Shown one piece after another: positions 14,269 through 21,408 of a DNA stretch of 21,408 bases. The translations under genes and the position numbers were made by a program. How positions within the stretch are numbered: position 1 is the first letter of the stretch; every line of letters starts with the position of its first letter. Origin of the DNA: Bacillota bacterium (lineage in GTDB: Bacteria > Bacillota > Clostridia > Lachnospirales > Bianqueaceae); the NCBI GenBank assembly GCA_017467985.1, contig JAFUJY010000087.1, positions 1 through 21,408 on the forward strand. The letters are read 5' to 3'. The notes under the pieces were generated by a model that did not search any database, had not been told where the DNA came from, and saw only the letters and a list, made by a program, of their open reading frames with translations.

Positions 14269-15259
14269 CAGCGGGGTCTTCTTCGGTCATACGACGAAAA
14301 TCTGCTTTTTCAAAATATTCACGGCGAATTTCCGGGGGAACCTGCTGATTATAATTTTTCTCCAGCTGGGTGTAACCGGCAAAAACTTCAGCCATATATT
14401 TTTCTGCCTCGACAGTGTTGTACACATTGTGTGCCTTGCCGGGGCATATTTGTATGCGAACATTGGGATTATCCGTCAAAGCTTCCCGAAATGCCACAGG
14501 GCTTACAGACAAGGGCGCCATAGGATCCTGATCACCGTGGAGCAGCAATACGGGGCACTGAGCTTTTTGCAAAGAGTAAGAAGGACGATAAAAAGCCATT
14601 TCTTTGAATTCGATCAGCGTTGCCAGCAGGAAGAAGGGCTTGAGGATGCTCATATTTTTGCCAATCTGGGAGCTGACCAAATTGGTCATAATATCAGGAA
14701 TGGAATCAAAGGGAGACATGGCCACTACACCATTGATTTTTTCCTTCAGGTGGGTGAAGTTAGCAACCGTATAAGCACCCCAGGAGTGTCCTACCAAAAA
14801 CAGGGGATGATGATGGAGTTGGGAAGAATTTTTTACAAAAGTGACTGCACCCTGCAGATCCCAAAAAGCTTGGGGAAATCCACCCAAACTGGCACCGTCA
14901 GACAACATGGTACCGGTGTTGTCATAACCCAGAACAATATAGCCATCCTGAGCCAGTGTGTTAATTTCGGTGGTGTAGGCGGTGTGACCGGCACCCATGC
15001 CATGCACAAAAATCACCAAGCCCTTATAATCGGGCTGCTGGGTGTAATATAAAAAGCCGCGCAGTTTCTGGCCACGGTTAGAAGGGAAAGAGATGGGTGT
15101 CTGAAGTAGACCCGGAAAATCTGCTCCCTGGAAATATTTTACATTAGGATTGCCTTCGCAGCGATTCCCGAAGACTTTATTTAGGATCATTTGGGCGAAA
15201 AAGAACAGTGCAGCTGCAGCCAGCAGCAAGAGGATAATAAGAATAACTAAAACAACCAT
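14216..15259 (-). CDS. Membrane-anchored alpha/beta hydrolase
   Basis: This 347-residue protein has one N-terminal membrane helix (about 2-24, VVLVILIILLLLAAAALFFF) and an alpha/beta hydrolase domain. The oxyanion region is HGMGAGH (86-92), the nucleophile elbow GHSWG has Ser 159, the likely acid is in HGDQD (Asp 245) and the likely base is His 277 (GKAHNV), a complete catalytic triad. Substrate is unknown; related proteins are annotated as lysophospholipases or esterases. I chose the ATG at 15259 because GGAGG (15270-15266 on the minus strand) lies 6 bp upstream and the membrane helix starts there; a longer frame to 15319 lacks support and would overlap its own promoter. It is convergent with the PhoR-like kinase and divergent from the next regulator. 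Confidence 0.9.
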   Translation of the reverse strand: MVVLVILIILLLLAAAALFFFAQMILNKVFGNRCEGNPNVKYFQGADFPGLLQTPISFPSNRGQKLRGFLYYTQQPDYKGLVIFVHGMGAGHTAYTTEINTLAQDGYIVLGYDNTGTMLSDGASLGGFPQAFWDLQGAVTFVKNSSQLHHHPLFLVGHSWGAYTVANFTHLKEKINGVVAMSPFDSIPDIMTNLVSSQIGKNMSILKPFFLLATLIEFKEMAFYRPSYSLQKAQCPVLLLHGDQDPMAPLSVSPVAFREALTDNPNVRIQICPGKAHNVYNTVEAEKYMAEVFAGYTQLEKNYNQQVPPEIRREYFEKADFRRMTEEDPAVMTQILDFLNQCPVEEK

Positions 15260-15286
15260 AAAAAACCTCCAAATTGGGATAGGGCT

Positions 15287-15315
15287 ATTATAGCAGAAAA
15301 CCGTGGGAAAAGAAA
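15287..15315 (-). promoter_or_regulatory. Promoter of the alpha/beta hydrolase (extended -10)
   Basis: On the minus strand TATAAT (complement of 15287-15292) is preceded by TGC, an extended -10. The matching -35 (TTTCTT, complement of 15310-15315, spacing 17) is poor. Transcription would start near 15280, about 20 nt before the start codon. Confidence 0.6.
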
Positions 15316-15319
15316 GCAA

Positions 15320-15350
15320 AAATTAAGAAGAAATTAAGACTTTCGTAAGG
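15320..15350. promoter_or_regulatory. Phased 11-bp direct repeats between divergent promoters
   Basis: AAATTAAGA occurs at 15320-15328 and 15331-15339, exactly 11 bp apart, with a weaker third unit GTAAGG (15345-15350) in phase. Tandem half-sites at 11-bp phase are the usual binding pattern for OmpR-family regulators. The array lies just upstream of the response-regulator -35 and also upstream of the hydrolase promoter, so one regulator could control both genes. Confidence 0.5.
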
Positions 15351-15360
15351 GGTTGGTTCA

Positions 15361-15389
15361 TTGACTTTTCATAATGATTGGACTACAAT
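15361..15389 (+). promoter_or_regulatory. Promoter of the VanR/VanS-like two-component operon
   Basis: TTGACT (15361-15366, 5 of 6) and TACAAT (15384-15389, 5 of 6) are separated by 17 bp. Transcription would start near 15396, about 26 nt before the ATG at 15422. Confidence 0.8.
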
Positions 15390-15421
15390 AGTAGTACGCT
15401 GGACAGAAGGGGGAACATGAG

Positions 15422-16120
15422 ATGAAATACAGCATTTTAGTTTGTGACGATGAAAGGGACATAGTAAATGCGCTGCGCATTTATCTGGAAGCTGAGGGGT
15501 ACCAGGTATATGAGGCATCCAATGGTCGGGAAGCATTGGATGTGCTGGCACTGCATGAAATTCACTTGGTTTTGATGGATATTATGATGCCGGTGATGGA
15601 CGGAATTGCGGCGATGGCCCAAATGCGTCAAAATTCCAATGTGCCGGTCATTTTGCTGAGTGCGAAAAGTGAGGATACGGACAAGGTTCTGGGCCTGAAT
15701 GTGGGGGCGGACGACTATGTAACCAAGCCCTTTAACCCTGTGGAATTGTTGGCGCGGGTTCGGTCTCAGCTGCGTCGATATATGCAGTTGGGCGGCGGCA
15801 ACGCCCAGGACAGTCGATTGAGCATTGGTGCCATTATGTTGGACGACAAGACAAAAATGGTAACCATGAATGGGGATCCGGTGAATTTAACGCCCAGAGA
15901 ATATGAAATTCTGCGATTTTTGATGGAGCATCCCGGTCAAGTCTTTTCGCCCAAAGAGATTTATGCTCGGGTGTGGAAGGATACGCCTTATGGTGCGGAG
16001 AATACAGTGGCCGTGCACATTCGCCATCTTCGAGAAAAATTAGAGATTAACCCTGCAGAACCGAAGTATTTAAAGGTTGTGTGGGGACAGGGCTATAAAA
16101 TGGAAGGAGCAATGGGATGA
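15422..16120 (+). CDS. OmpR-family response regulator, VanR-like
   Basis: This 232-residue regulator has a receiver domain with D9-D10, phosphoacceptor D53 (LVLMDIMMPVMDG), S80 in the Ser/Thr position and K102 (TKPF). A C-terminal winged-helix domain contains LTPREYEILRFLMEHPGQVF and AVHIRHLREKLE. It resembles the VanR group widespread in gut Clostridia; this does not imply vancomycin resistance, and no van genes are present. AAGGGGG (15407-15413) lies 8 bp before the ATG. The stop overlaps the kinase ATG by 4 bp (ATGA). Phased repeats upstream of its promoter suggest autoregulation. Confidence 0.9.
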   Translation: MKYSILVCDDERDIVNALRIYLEAEGYQVYEASNGREALDVLALHEIHLVLMDIMMPVMDGIAAMAQMRQNSNVPVILLSAKSEDTDKVLGLNVGADDYVTKPFNPVELLARVRSQLRRYMQLGGGNAQDSRLSIGAIMLDDKTKMVTMNGDPVNLTPREYEILRFLMEHPGQVFSPKEIYARVWKDTPYGAENTVAVHIRHLREKLEINPAEPKYLKVVWGQGYKMEGAMG

Positions 16121-17682
16121 GTAAAATTACTCAGCAATTGTGGCTGAAGGTGCTGATGATCATCTTTTTCGTGGTTATGTGCTGCGTGGTTTTGGTTACA
16201 GGCATTGCCATAGTGATTGCTATAGATCTGAAGTTGTTCTGGGTGGCTGAAGAATGGGTGGTCGAAGCGAACAACTATTGGCTGAGTTTATTATATTATT
16301 GGCGAGAGTATGTGGTCGCAGTGCTGGCGGGGAGTGCCCTGCTGGCAATTTTGTCGTTGACTTTTTTGTTGACGGCAGCAGGCCATCGGCCGGGCAGCGA
16401 CAAGCCTCAGTGCAATATGTTTGACCGAATTCCGCTGGAAATCGTACTGGGACTGGAAGGTGCCGGGTTTATTGTGATGCTTGCACTTTTGGTGGAGATT
16501 ATACGATATGATCTGGATAATATTATTATGTGTATTATAGCGGGAGTGTTATTTGTGGGGATAACTCTTCTGGTGTTGTCGCTGCTGATGACGCTTACGA
16601 CACGCTTAAAGACCCGTACGATCTGGCGTAATACACTGATTTATCGTATACTTCGTTTTTGTTATCGGTTGATGCTCTGCATCCCGGTGGTTTGGAAGGG
16701 GACGGCTTTGATCATTGCAATATTAATCTATAATTTTATCGTGTTTATGTGTATGATAAATTATGCCGAGGGCTGGGCGGTGATTATGATCGTGTGCGAA
16801 TGCGTGGTATTGGTACCCGCCGCCATCTTTATGATGTATGAAATGACCCGACTGCAGAAGGCGGGAGAGGAAATTGCGGCGGGAAATCTTCAGTATCATA
16901 TTGCCACCGAGCATATTCATCCCGCATCCCTGCGCCGCCATGGAGAAAACTTAAATAATATCAGTAAAGGTCTGTCCCTGGCGGTGGAACAGAAAATGAA
17001 GAGTGAGCGGTTTAAGACGGAGTTGATCACGAATGTATCCCATGATATTAAGACGCCGCTGACTTCCATTGTGAATTATGTGGATTTGTTAAAGAAAGAA
17101 AATCTGGAAAACGAAAAGGCCAAGGAATATTTGGATGTATTGGACCGTCAGTCTGCAAGACTTAAAAAGCTGACCGAAGATCTAGTCGAAGCATCCAAGG
17201 CGTCCACGGGAAATCTGCCTGTGGATATGGAACCCATAGAGGTGGGGACGATGTTGGAACAGGCAGTGGGGGAATATGATGAGCGCCTGAAGCAAAATCA
17301 GCTGGAAACTGTATTGCTGCGGGGTGAGGAAGAAGTATATATTATGGCAGATGGCCGCCTGTTGTGGCGGGTTTTGGATAATCTCGTGAGTAATGTATGT
17401 AAATATGGCATGCCCGGCACCCGTTTTTACGTGACTTTGGTGGCACGGGAAAAGGATGTCTATATTGTGCTGCGAAATATTTCCAAGTATCAGCTCAATG
17501 TATCCAGTGAAGAATTGTTGAATCGGTTTGTTCGTGGGGATTCCAGCCGACATACCGAAGGCAGCGGGCTGGGATTGTCCATTGCCCAGAGCTTGACCCA
17601 GCTGCAAAAGGGCTCTGTAGAATTAAAGGTGGATGGAGATCTGTTTAAGGTAGTATTGAAATTTCCCAGACTTGTGGTATAA
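16117..17682 (+). CDS. Multi-pass sensor histidine kinase, VanS-like catalytic core
   Basis: This 521-residue kinase has six predicted membrane helices (about 11-36, 65-88, 107-129, 136-160, 194-214 and 220-241) with short loops, so it probably senses a signal in or at the membrane. A HAMP-like linker precedes the DHp helix NVSHDIKTPLTSIVNYV with H309. The ATPase domain has N422 and N426 in NLVSN, and the G2 box is EGSGLGLSIAQSL. The usual DxGxG box is replaced by LRNISKYQLNVSSEEL, lacking the canonical Asp; this replacement is familiar in this kinase subfamily. It is translationally coupled to the regulator. The stop codon lies within the promoter of the next gene. Confidence 0.88.
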   Translation: MSKITQQLWLKVLMIIFFVVMCCVVLVTGIAIVIAIDLKLFWVAEEWVVEANNYWLSLLYYWREYVVAVLAGSALLAILSLTFLLTAAGHRPGSDKPQCNMFDRIPLEIVLGLEGAGFIVMLALLVEIIRYDLDNIIMCIIAGVLFVGITLLVLSLLMTLTTRLKTRTIWRNTLIYRILRFCYRLMLCIPVVWKGTALIIAILIYNFIVFMCMINYAEGWAVIMIVCECVVLVPAAIFMMYEMTRLQKAGEEIAAGNLQYHIATEHIHPASLRRHGENLNNISKGLSLAVEQKMKSERFKTELITNVSHDIKTPLTSIVNYVDLLKKENLENEKAKEYLDVLDRQSARLKKLTEDLVEASKASTGNLPVDMEPIEVGTMLEQAVGEYDERLKQNQLETVLLRGEEEVYIMADGRLLWRVLDNLVSNVCKYGMPGTRFYVTLVAREKDVYIVLRNISKYQLNVSSEELLNRFVRGDSSRHTEGSGLGLSIAQSLTQLQKGSVELKVDGDLFKVVLKFPRLVV

Positions 17683-17683
17683 T
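17656..17683 (+). promoter_or_regulatory. Promoter of the siroheme protein-ABC importer operon
   Basis: TTGAAA (17656-17661) lies 16 bp upstream of TATAAT (17678-17683), itself preceded by TGG for an extended -10. The -10 covers the stop codon of the upstream kinase gene. A start near 17690 leaves a leader of about 17 nt before ATG 17707. Confidence 0.8.
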
Positions 17684-17706
17684 AAAATAAAAAACGAGGT
17701 ATCACT

Positions 17707-18639
17707 ATGGGAAAATTAACTGCAGATCAAATTGCAGAAGTGAAAGCAAAAGGTTTTTTGTTAAATAGAGGAACAGAGAATTTCTCCGGCCGTATTGTGG
17801 CACCGGGGACGGTTTATTCTGCTCAGGACATGAAAGTGATTGCAGAAATTGCAGAAAAATTCGGTAATGGAAAGGTGGCTTTTACCACCCGTTTATCGGT
17901 AGAAGTTCCAGGCATCCCCTATGACAAGATAAATGATGCAATTGCGTATGCGGCAGAGAATAACCTGCGATTTGGTGGTACCGGAGCCCAAGTCCGTCCC
18001 GTGGCTGCCTGTAAGGGTACCACTTGTATCTATGGAAATTATGACACCCAGGGGCTTGCCACAGAAATACACCACAGGTATTATTTGGGATGGGCAAATG
18101 TAAAGCTGCCCCATAAGTTTAAGATTGCAGTGGGCGGATGTCCGAATAGCTGCATGAAGCCCAGTATCAATGATTTTGGTATCGAAGGTCATAAGGTACC
18201 GGTTTTTGATGCGACACTTTGTCGTGGTTGTAAAAAATGTGCAGTACAGAGTGCATGCCCCATGAAAGCAGCAAAGGTTCAGGATGGAAAGTTGGCAATT
18301 GATCAGGATTTGTGTAAGACATGTGGCGTATGTACCGGAAAGTGTCCCTTTAAGGCCATATCTCACGACACAAAGGTGACATATCAGATTTATGTGGGGG
18401 GCACTTGGGGGAAAACCACTCGTATGGGAACGCCTTTATCTCGTTTGGTAGAGGAAGAGGAAATTTTCCCGTTGCTGGAAAAGACCATGCTGTGGTTTAA
18501 GGAAAATGCATATAAAAAAGAACGCTTGGGCGCAGCCATTGACCGAATCGGTGTAGAGGTAATGGAAGAAGCTCTGTTTAGTGATGATTTGCTGCAGCGA
18601 AAGGATGAAATTATCGCAGCCCCTATGAAGGAGCGATAA
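17707..18639 (+). CDS. Sulfite/nitrite reductase-like siroheme protein with 2x[4Fe-4S] ferredoxin domain
   Basis: This 310-residue protein joins a nitrite/sulfite reductase ferredoxin-like half-domain (about 10-90) to a siroheme-[4Fe-4S] domain and a bacterial ferredoxin domain. The siroheme cluster cysteines are C102, C107 and C145, C149 (GGCPNSC). The ferredoxin clusters are C172/C175/C178/C184 and C203/C206/C209/C213. It resembles AsrC, the sulfite-reducing subunit of anaerobic sulfite reductase, but no asrA or asrB lies in view. The first pair is C-x4-C rather than the usual C-x5-C. GAGGT lies 6 bp before the ATG. It is first in an operon with an iron-siderophore/cobalamin-type importer. 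Substrate is not certain; sulfite or nitrite reduction is inferred from the family. Confidence 0.82.
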   Translation: MGKLTADQIAEVKAKGFLLNRGTENFSGRIVAPGTVYSAQDMKVIAEIAEKFGNGKVAFTTRLSVEVPGIPYDKINDAIAYAAENNLRFGGTGAQVRPVAACKGTTCIYGNYDTQGLATEIHHRYYLGWANVKLPHKFKIAVGGCPNSCMKPSINDFGIEGHKVPVFDATLCRGCKKCAVQSACPMKAAKVQDGKLAIDQDLCKTCGVCTGKCPFKAISHDTKVTYQIYVGGTWGKTTRMGTPLSRLVEEEEIFPLLEKTMLWFKENAYKKERLGAAIDRIGVEVMEEALFSDDLLQRKDEIIAAPMKER

Positions 18640-19560
18640 GTGAAAAAGTGGTTGAGTTTGTTATTGGTATTTTGTCTAAGTGTAGGATGTCAGATGCCGG
18701 TAACTTCAAATAAAGGTCATATTTTAACGGATTCTTTGGGACATCAGGCGACAATCCCCGACAATGCCCGAGTGGTGGCTTTGTACGGTTCATATGCCCA
18801 ATGCTGGGCACTGGCCGGCGGAGAACTGGTGGGAGTAACTGAAGATGCGGTCACTGAGCGTGGTATGGTATTAAATGAAAATACGCAGCTGGTAGGGTCG
18901 GTAAAAGAACCGTCCCTGGAAGTGATTGTTTCTTTGAATCCAGACTATATTATTATGTCGGCGGATTTGACGCAGCATCTGCAGTTAGAAGAAAGCCTAC
19001 GACAAATGGGAATCGGTTATGGGTATTTTCGGATGGATACTTTTGAGGATTATGCTCAAATCATGTCCGATTTTTGTCGTGTTAACGGCGAAGAGGGACG
19101 GATCTCCTATCTAGTGGAGGAAGTTCGCAATAATATCCAACAGAGTCTTTCTCGTGTCCCGGAAGGGGACAAACCGGATGTGTTGTTGATTCGCGCCTAT
19201 TCTACCGGCATGAAGGCGAAACGAGACGACAATTTGGCGGGTGTGATTTTGAAAGAACTGGGTTGTCACAATATAGCCGATGATGATGACTCTATGTTGG
19301 AGGATTTAAGCATGGAGGAGATCATTCAGCAGGATCCGGATTATATTTTTGTTCTGACTATGGGCAATGAGGAAAAGGCAAAAGAATATTTAACGCAGGC
19401 AGCGGAGCAGAATCCTGCATGGAGCGGACTGAAGGCTGTGAAGGCGGGGAATTATATTTTCTTGCCGAAAGAATTGTTTCACTATAAACCCAATGAACGA
19501 TGGGATGAAAGTTATGAGTATATTGCAAACATTTTGTACCCGGAAAGGATCGGGAACTAA
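18640..19560 (+). CDS. ABC transporter substrate-binding lipoprotein, iron-siderophore/cobalamin type
   Basis: This 306-residue exported binding protein belongs to the Peripla_BP_2 (BtuF/FhuD-like) family. It starts with GTG directly after the previous stop codon, with AAGGAG (18628-18633) 6 bp upstream. The signal peptide MKKWLSLLLVFCLSVGC ends at a probable acylated Cys 17; the lipobox is SVGC, with Ser where Leu, Val or Ile is usual. The mature part shows PDNARVVALYGSYAQCWALAG and, later, VGSVKEPSLEVIVSLNPDYII, the family's first-lobe signatures, then a long linking helix and DPDYIFVLTMG in the second lobe. The ligand could be ferric siderophore, haem, cobalamin or another chelated metal. 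Confidence 0.88.
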   Translation: MKKWLSLLLVFCLSVGCQMPVTSNKGHILTDSLGHQATIPDNARVVALYGSYAQCWALAGGELVGVTEDAVTERGMVLNENTQLVGSVKEPSLEVIVSLNPDYIIMSADLTQHLQLEESLRQMGIGYGYFRMDTFEDYAQIMSDFCRVNGEEGRISYLVEEVRNNIQQSLSRVPEGDKPDVLLIRAYSTGMKAKRDDNLAGVILKELGCHNIADDDDSMLEDLSMEEIIQQDPDYIFVLTMGNEEKAKEYLTQAAEQNPAWSGLKAVKAGNYIFLPKELFHYKPNERWDESYEYIANILYPERIGN

Positions 19561-20530
19561 AAACCCCGGGAGCATATGGCTGCTCCTGGGATTTTTGTTA
19601 ATTGTTGTTTTTTTCGCAAATTTGGTGCTGGGTCCTACTAGTATTGACTTAAAAGAAGCTTTATGGGGGACGGACTTAAATAGTGCATCTCGCAGAATTT
19701 TGCTGTATGTACGCTTGCCGAGGGCGCTGGCAGCTATTTTATCAGGGTCTGCATTAGCTGTTGCCGGAGTTATTATACAAAATGTATTGGATAACCCTTT
19801 GGCAGCTCCCAATATCATCGGGGTCAATGCCGGTGCCGGGTTCACAGCGCTTCTAATCATTGGGCTGTTTCCTGGGATCTTTAAGTTTATGCCGGCAGCG
19901 GCAATGATAGGAGCCTTTGGTGCCAGTTTGTTGATTTACGCAATCGCCTCCCGAACCGGTGCCGGTCGTGTGACCATTACACTGGCAGGGATTGCAGTGA
20001 GCAGTATTTTTACTGCGGGGATGAATACGGTAAAAACTCTTCTTCCTGAGAGTATTTATAATGCCAGCACCTTTTTAATTGGTGGCTTTTCCGGCATTTC
20101 CTATGGACAATTAAGTCCTGCGTGGATGATTATCTTACTGGCACTGGTAGTGGCATGGCTCTTGTCAGCAGATATGGACATCCTGGCATTAGGAGAAGAA
20201 ATGGCATCGAATGTGGGATTAAAAGTAAAAAATATACAGTGTGTATTGTTGATGGTTGCCAGTTTGTTGGCCGGTGCAGCGGTGAGTTTCGCTGGATTAT
20301 TAGGATTTGTGGGACTGATTGTGCCTCATATCATGCGTAGGCTGGTAGGGACAAAACATAGGAGATTGATTCCCGCAAGTCTTATGGGCGGTGGGATCTT
20401 TGTACTGGTCTGTGACTTGGCCAGTCGCTTGATCTTTATGCCCTATGAAATTCCGGTGGGGATTATCATGTCCCTGACCGGTGGGCCCTTCTTTATTATG
20501 TTGCTGCTGCAGAGGAGAAATAAGACATGA
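19514..20530 (+). CDS. FecCD-family ABC importer permease
   Basis: This multi-pass permease of the BtuC/FecCD family forms the membrane channel for the binding protein upstream. About nine or ten hydrophobic helices are visible. Family signatures include YVRLPRALAAILSGSALAVAG, NPLAAPNIIGVNAGAGF and the C-terminal GLIVPHIMRRLVGTKHR. The start is uncertain: in-frame ATGs lie at 19493, 19505 and 19514. I give 19514 (338 residues) because GGGA lies about 8 bp upstream and it leaves about 20 residues before the first helix. All choices overlap the lipoprotein gene by at least 47 bp, implying coupling. The stop overlaps the ATPase ATG (ATGA). Confidence 0.88.
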   Translation: MSILQTFCTRKGSGTKNPGSIWLLLGFLLIVVFFANLVLGPTSIDLKEALWGTDLNSASRRILLYVRLPRALAAILSGSALAVAGVIIQNVLDNPLAAPNIIGVNAGAGFTALLIIGLFPGIFKFMPAAAMIGAFGASLLIYAIASRTGAGRVTITLAGIAVSSIFTAGMNTVKTLLPESIYNASTFLIGGFSGISYGQLSPAWMIILLALVVAWLLSADMDILALGEEMASNVGLKVKNIQCVLLMVASLLAGAAVSFAGLLGFVGLIVPHIMRRLVGTKHRRLIPASLMGGGIFVLVCDLASRLIFMPYEIPVGIIMSLTGGPFFIMLLLQRRNKT

Positions 20531-21279
20531 TAAATATAGAAAGTGTATATTTTTCTTATAAAGATTCAATGACATTGCAAGAGGTAAATCTGCATGTAAA
20601 AGAAGGAGACTTTTTAGCCGTAATTGGTCCTAATGGCTGCGGCAAAACCACGCTGCTGCGGCATATGAATGGAAGCCTGAGACCGATAAAAGGAAAAGTT
20701 GAAATATGTGGACAAGATATACAAAGTTATGATATTAAGGACTTGGCGCGACATGTCGCGACATTGCCTCAAAGTCGTCGGGTACCTGAGGTAACGGTGC
20801 AGGAATTAGTAGAGTATGGTCGCTTTCCGTATCTATCATTTCCCCATCGACTAAAAAAGGATGACCGGCAGAAAGTGGAAGAAGCCTTAGAACTGTCCCA
20901 TATGACAGAGTTTCGCGACAAAATGGTGACGGAGTTATCAGGGGGTGAACGCCAGCGGGCATATATTGCCATGTTGTTGGCTCAGGACACGCCCATCATT
21001 TTAATGGATGAACCCACAACTTATTTGGATCCCTCACGCCAGTTTGAAATGATGTCCCTAGCTCAAAACTTAAATCAAATGGGTAAGACGATCGTGATGG
21101 TTCTACATGACTTAAACCTGGCCCTTAGTCGGTGTCGCCGCATTGCAGTGATGGACAAGGGCAGGATTGTCGCAGTGGGCACTCCGAGCGACATTATTGA
21201 AGCGGGTATTATTCGCCAAGTGTTCCATGTGGATTGTGTGGAAATCCAGAGGGGTGTGTATGGGATAAAAGAAATCTAA
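20527..21279 (+). CDS. ABC importer ATP-binding protein, FecE/BtuD type
   Basis: This 250-residue ATPase energises the importer. All motifs are intact: Walker A GPNGCGKTT (34-42), signature LSGGE (137-141), Walker B ILMDEP with D161-E162, and the switch His 194 (VLHDLN). The Q-loop region reads VATLPQSRRVPEVTVQELV, characteristic of the FecE/FhuC group. It is the last gene of the operon, coupled by a 4-bp overlap to the permease. No hairpin with a U-run is visible in the 70 bp that follow. Confidence 0.94.
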   Translation: MINIESVYFSYKDSMTLQEVNLHVKEGDFLAVIGPNGCGKTTLLRHMNGSLRPIKGKVEICGQDIQSYDIKDLARHVATLPQSRRVPEVTVQELVEYGRFPYLSFPHRLKKDDRQKVEEALELSHMTEFRDKMVTELSGGERQRAYIAMLLAQDTPIILMDEPTTYLDPSRQFEMMSLAQNLNQMGKTIVMVLHDLNLALSRCRRIAVMDKGRIVAVGTPSDIIEAGIIRQVFHVDCVEIQRGVYGIKEI

Positions 21280-21288
21280 ACAACCCTC

Positions 21289-21317
21289 TTGCAAAGCACG
21301 ATATTTTCTTGTACAAT
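21289..21317 (+). promoter_or_regulatory. Promoter of the 3'-most gene
   Basis: TTGCAA (21289-21294, 4 of 6) and TACAAT (21312-21317, 5 of 6) are separated by 17 bp. Transcription would start near 21324, about 26 nt before the ATG at 21350. Confidence 0.65.
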
Positions 21318-21349
21318 AGGACTGTACTCAACAGAAAGGCAGGGTCCTG

Positions 21350-21408
21350 ATGATGAAAAAGCGTGCGTATGATTATGTAGATGTTTTTTATGGCTGTGCG
21401 GATGTGGA
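21350..21408 (+). CDS. Start of an unidentified gene (cut by window edge)
   Basis: Two tandem ATGs (21350 and 21353) open a frame that stays open to the window end. The visible residues are MMKKRAYDYVDVFYGCADV. AGGG (21341-21344) lies 5 or 8 bp upstream, the spacing favouring 21353, and a promoter precedes it. There is no signal peptide in the visible part. The fragment is too short for me to assign a family. Confidence 0.65.
   Translation, partial: MMKKRAYDYVDVFYGCADV

Noticed and set aside
14186..15052. 288-codon plus-strand open frame opposite the hydrolase
   Set aside because: The minus-strand frame has a full alpha/beta hydrolase triad, a ribosome binding site, a promoter and a terminator; the plus-strand frame has none of these.

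Overview
The window looks like origin-proximal chromosome of a Gram-positive anaerobe of class Clostridia, probably Lachnospiraceae or a close relative. This rests on the order mnmE-mnmG-rsmG-noc ... parA-parB-DUF4446, strong AAGGAGG-type ribosome binding sites, perfect Firmicutes-type parS sites, a siroheme/ferredoxin protein typical of anaerobes, and multi-pass VanS-like kinases. I find no IS element, prophage, CRISPR array, tRNA or rRNA. The assignment is by family recognition only; no database search was run.

Layout. (1) nt 1-4721: the tRNA-modification genes mnmE (5' end cut by the window edge) and mnmG, the 16S rRNA methyltransferase gene rsmG, and noc, closed by an intrinsic terminator. 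(2) 4751-7128: a GNAT acetyltransferase gene with its own promoter, then argS behind a good sigma-A-type promoter and an unusual ~150-nt structured leader. The leader carries a possible 36-codon peptide ORF whose last sense codon is Arg and whose stop lies in a hairpin loop just before argS. These two genes sit inside the usual noc-parA junction. (3) 7129-10319: two perfect 16-bp parS palindromes, then parA-parB-DUF4446-HAD hydrolase as a tight operon, followed by a possible structured RNA segment and a terminator. (4) 10316-14268: phosphate-type control region (TTTACA repeats at 11-bp phase), a Na+/Pi cotransporter with PhoU-like tail, then a PhoB/PhoR-like two-component pair in the same operon. 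(5) 14216-15259 minus strand: a membrane-anchored alpha/beta hydrolase whose 3' end overlaps the kinase gene by 53 bp and whose terminator lies inside the kinase coding sequence. (6) 15320-17682: 11-bp-phased repeats between divergent promoters, then a VanR/VanS-like two-component pair. (7) 17656-21279: a separate promoter driving a siroheme/4Fe-4S sulfite-reductase-like protein and a complete siderophore/cobalamin-type ABC importer (lipoprotein, permease, ATPase). (8) 21289-21408: a new promoter and the first codons of an unidentified gene.

How the genes fit together. Noc and ParB are paralogues that differ at the known DNA-specificity positions in the expected way, so the two origin-linked systems (nucleoid occlusion and segregation) can be told apart from sequence. 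The Na+/Pi transporter and the two-component pair downstream form a plausible self-regulated phosphate module. The observations most worth a second look are the argS leader, the Pho-box-like array, the embedded antisense terminator, the shared operator between the divergent promoters, and the siroheme protein-ABC importer operon.
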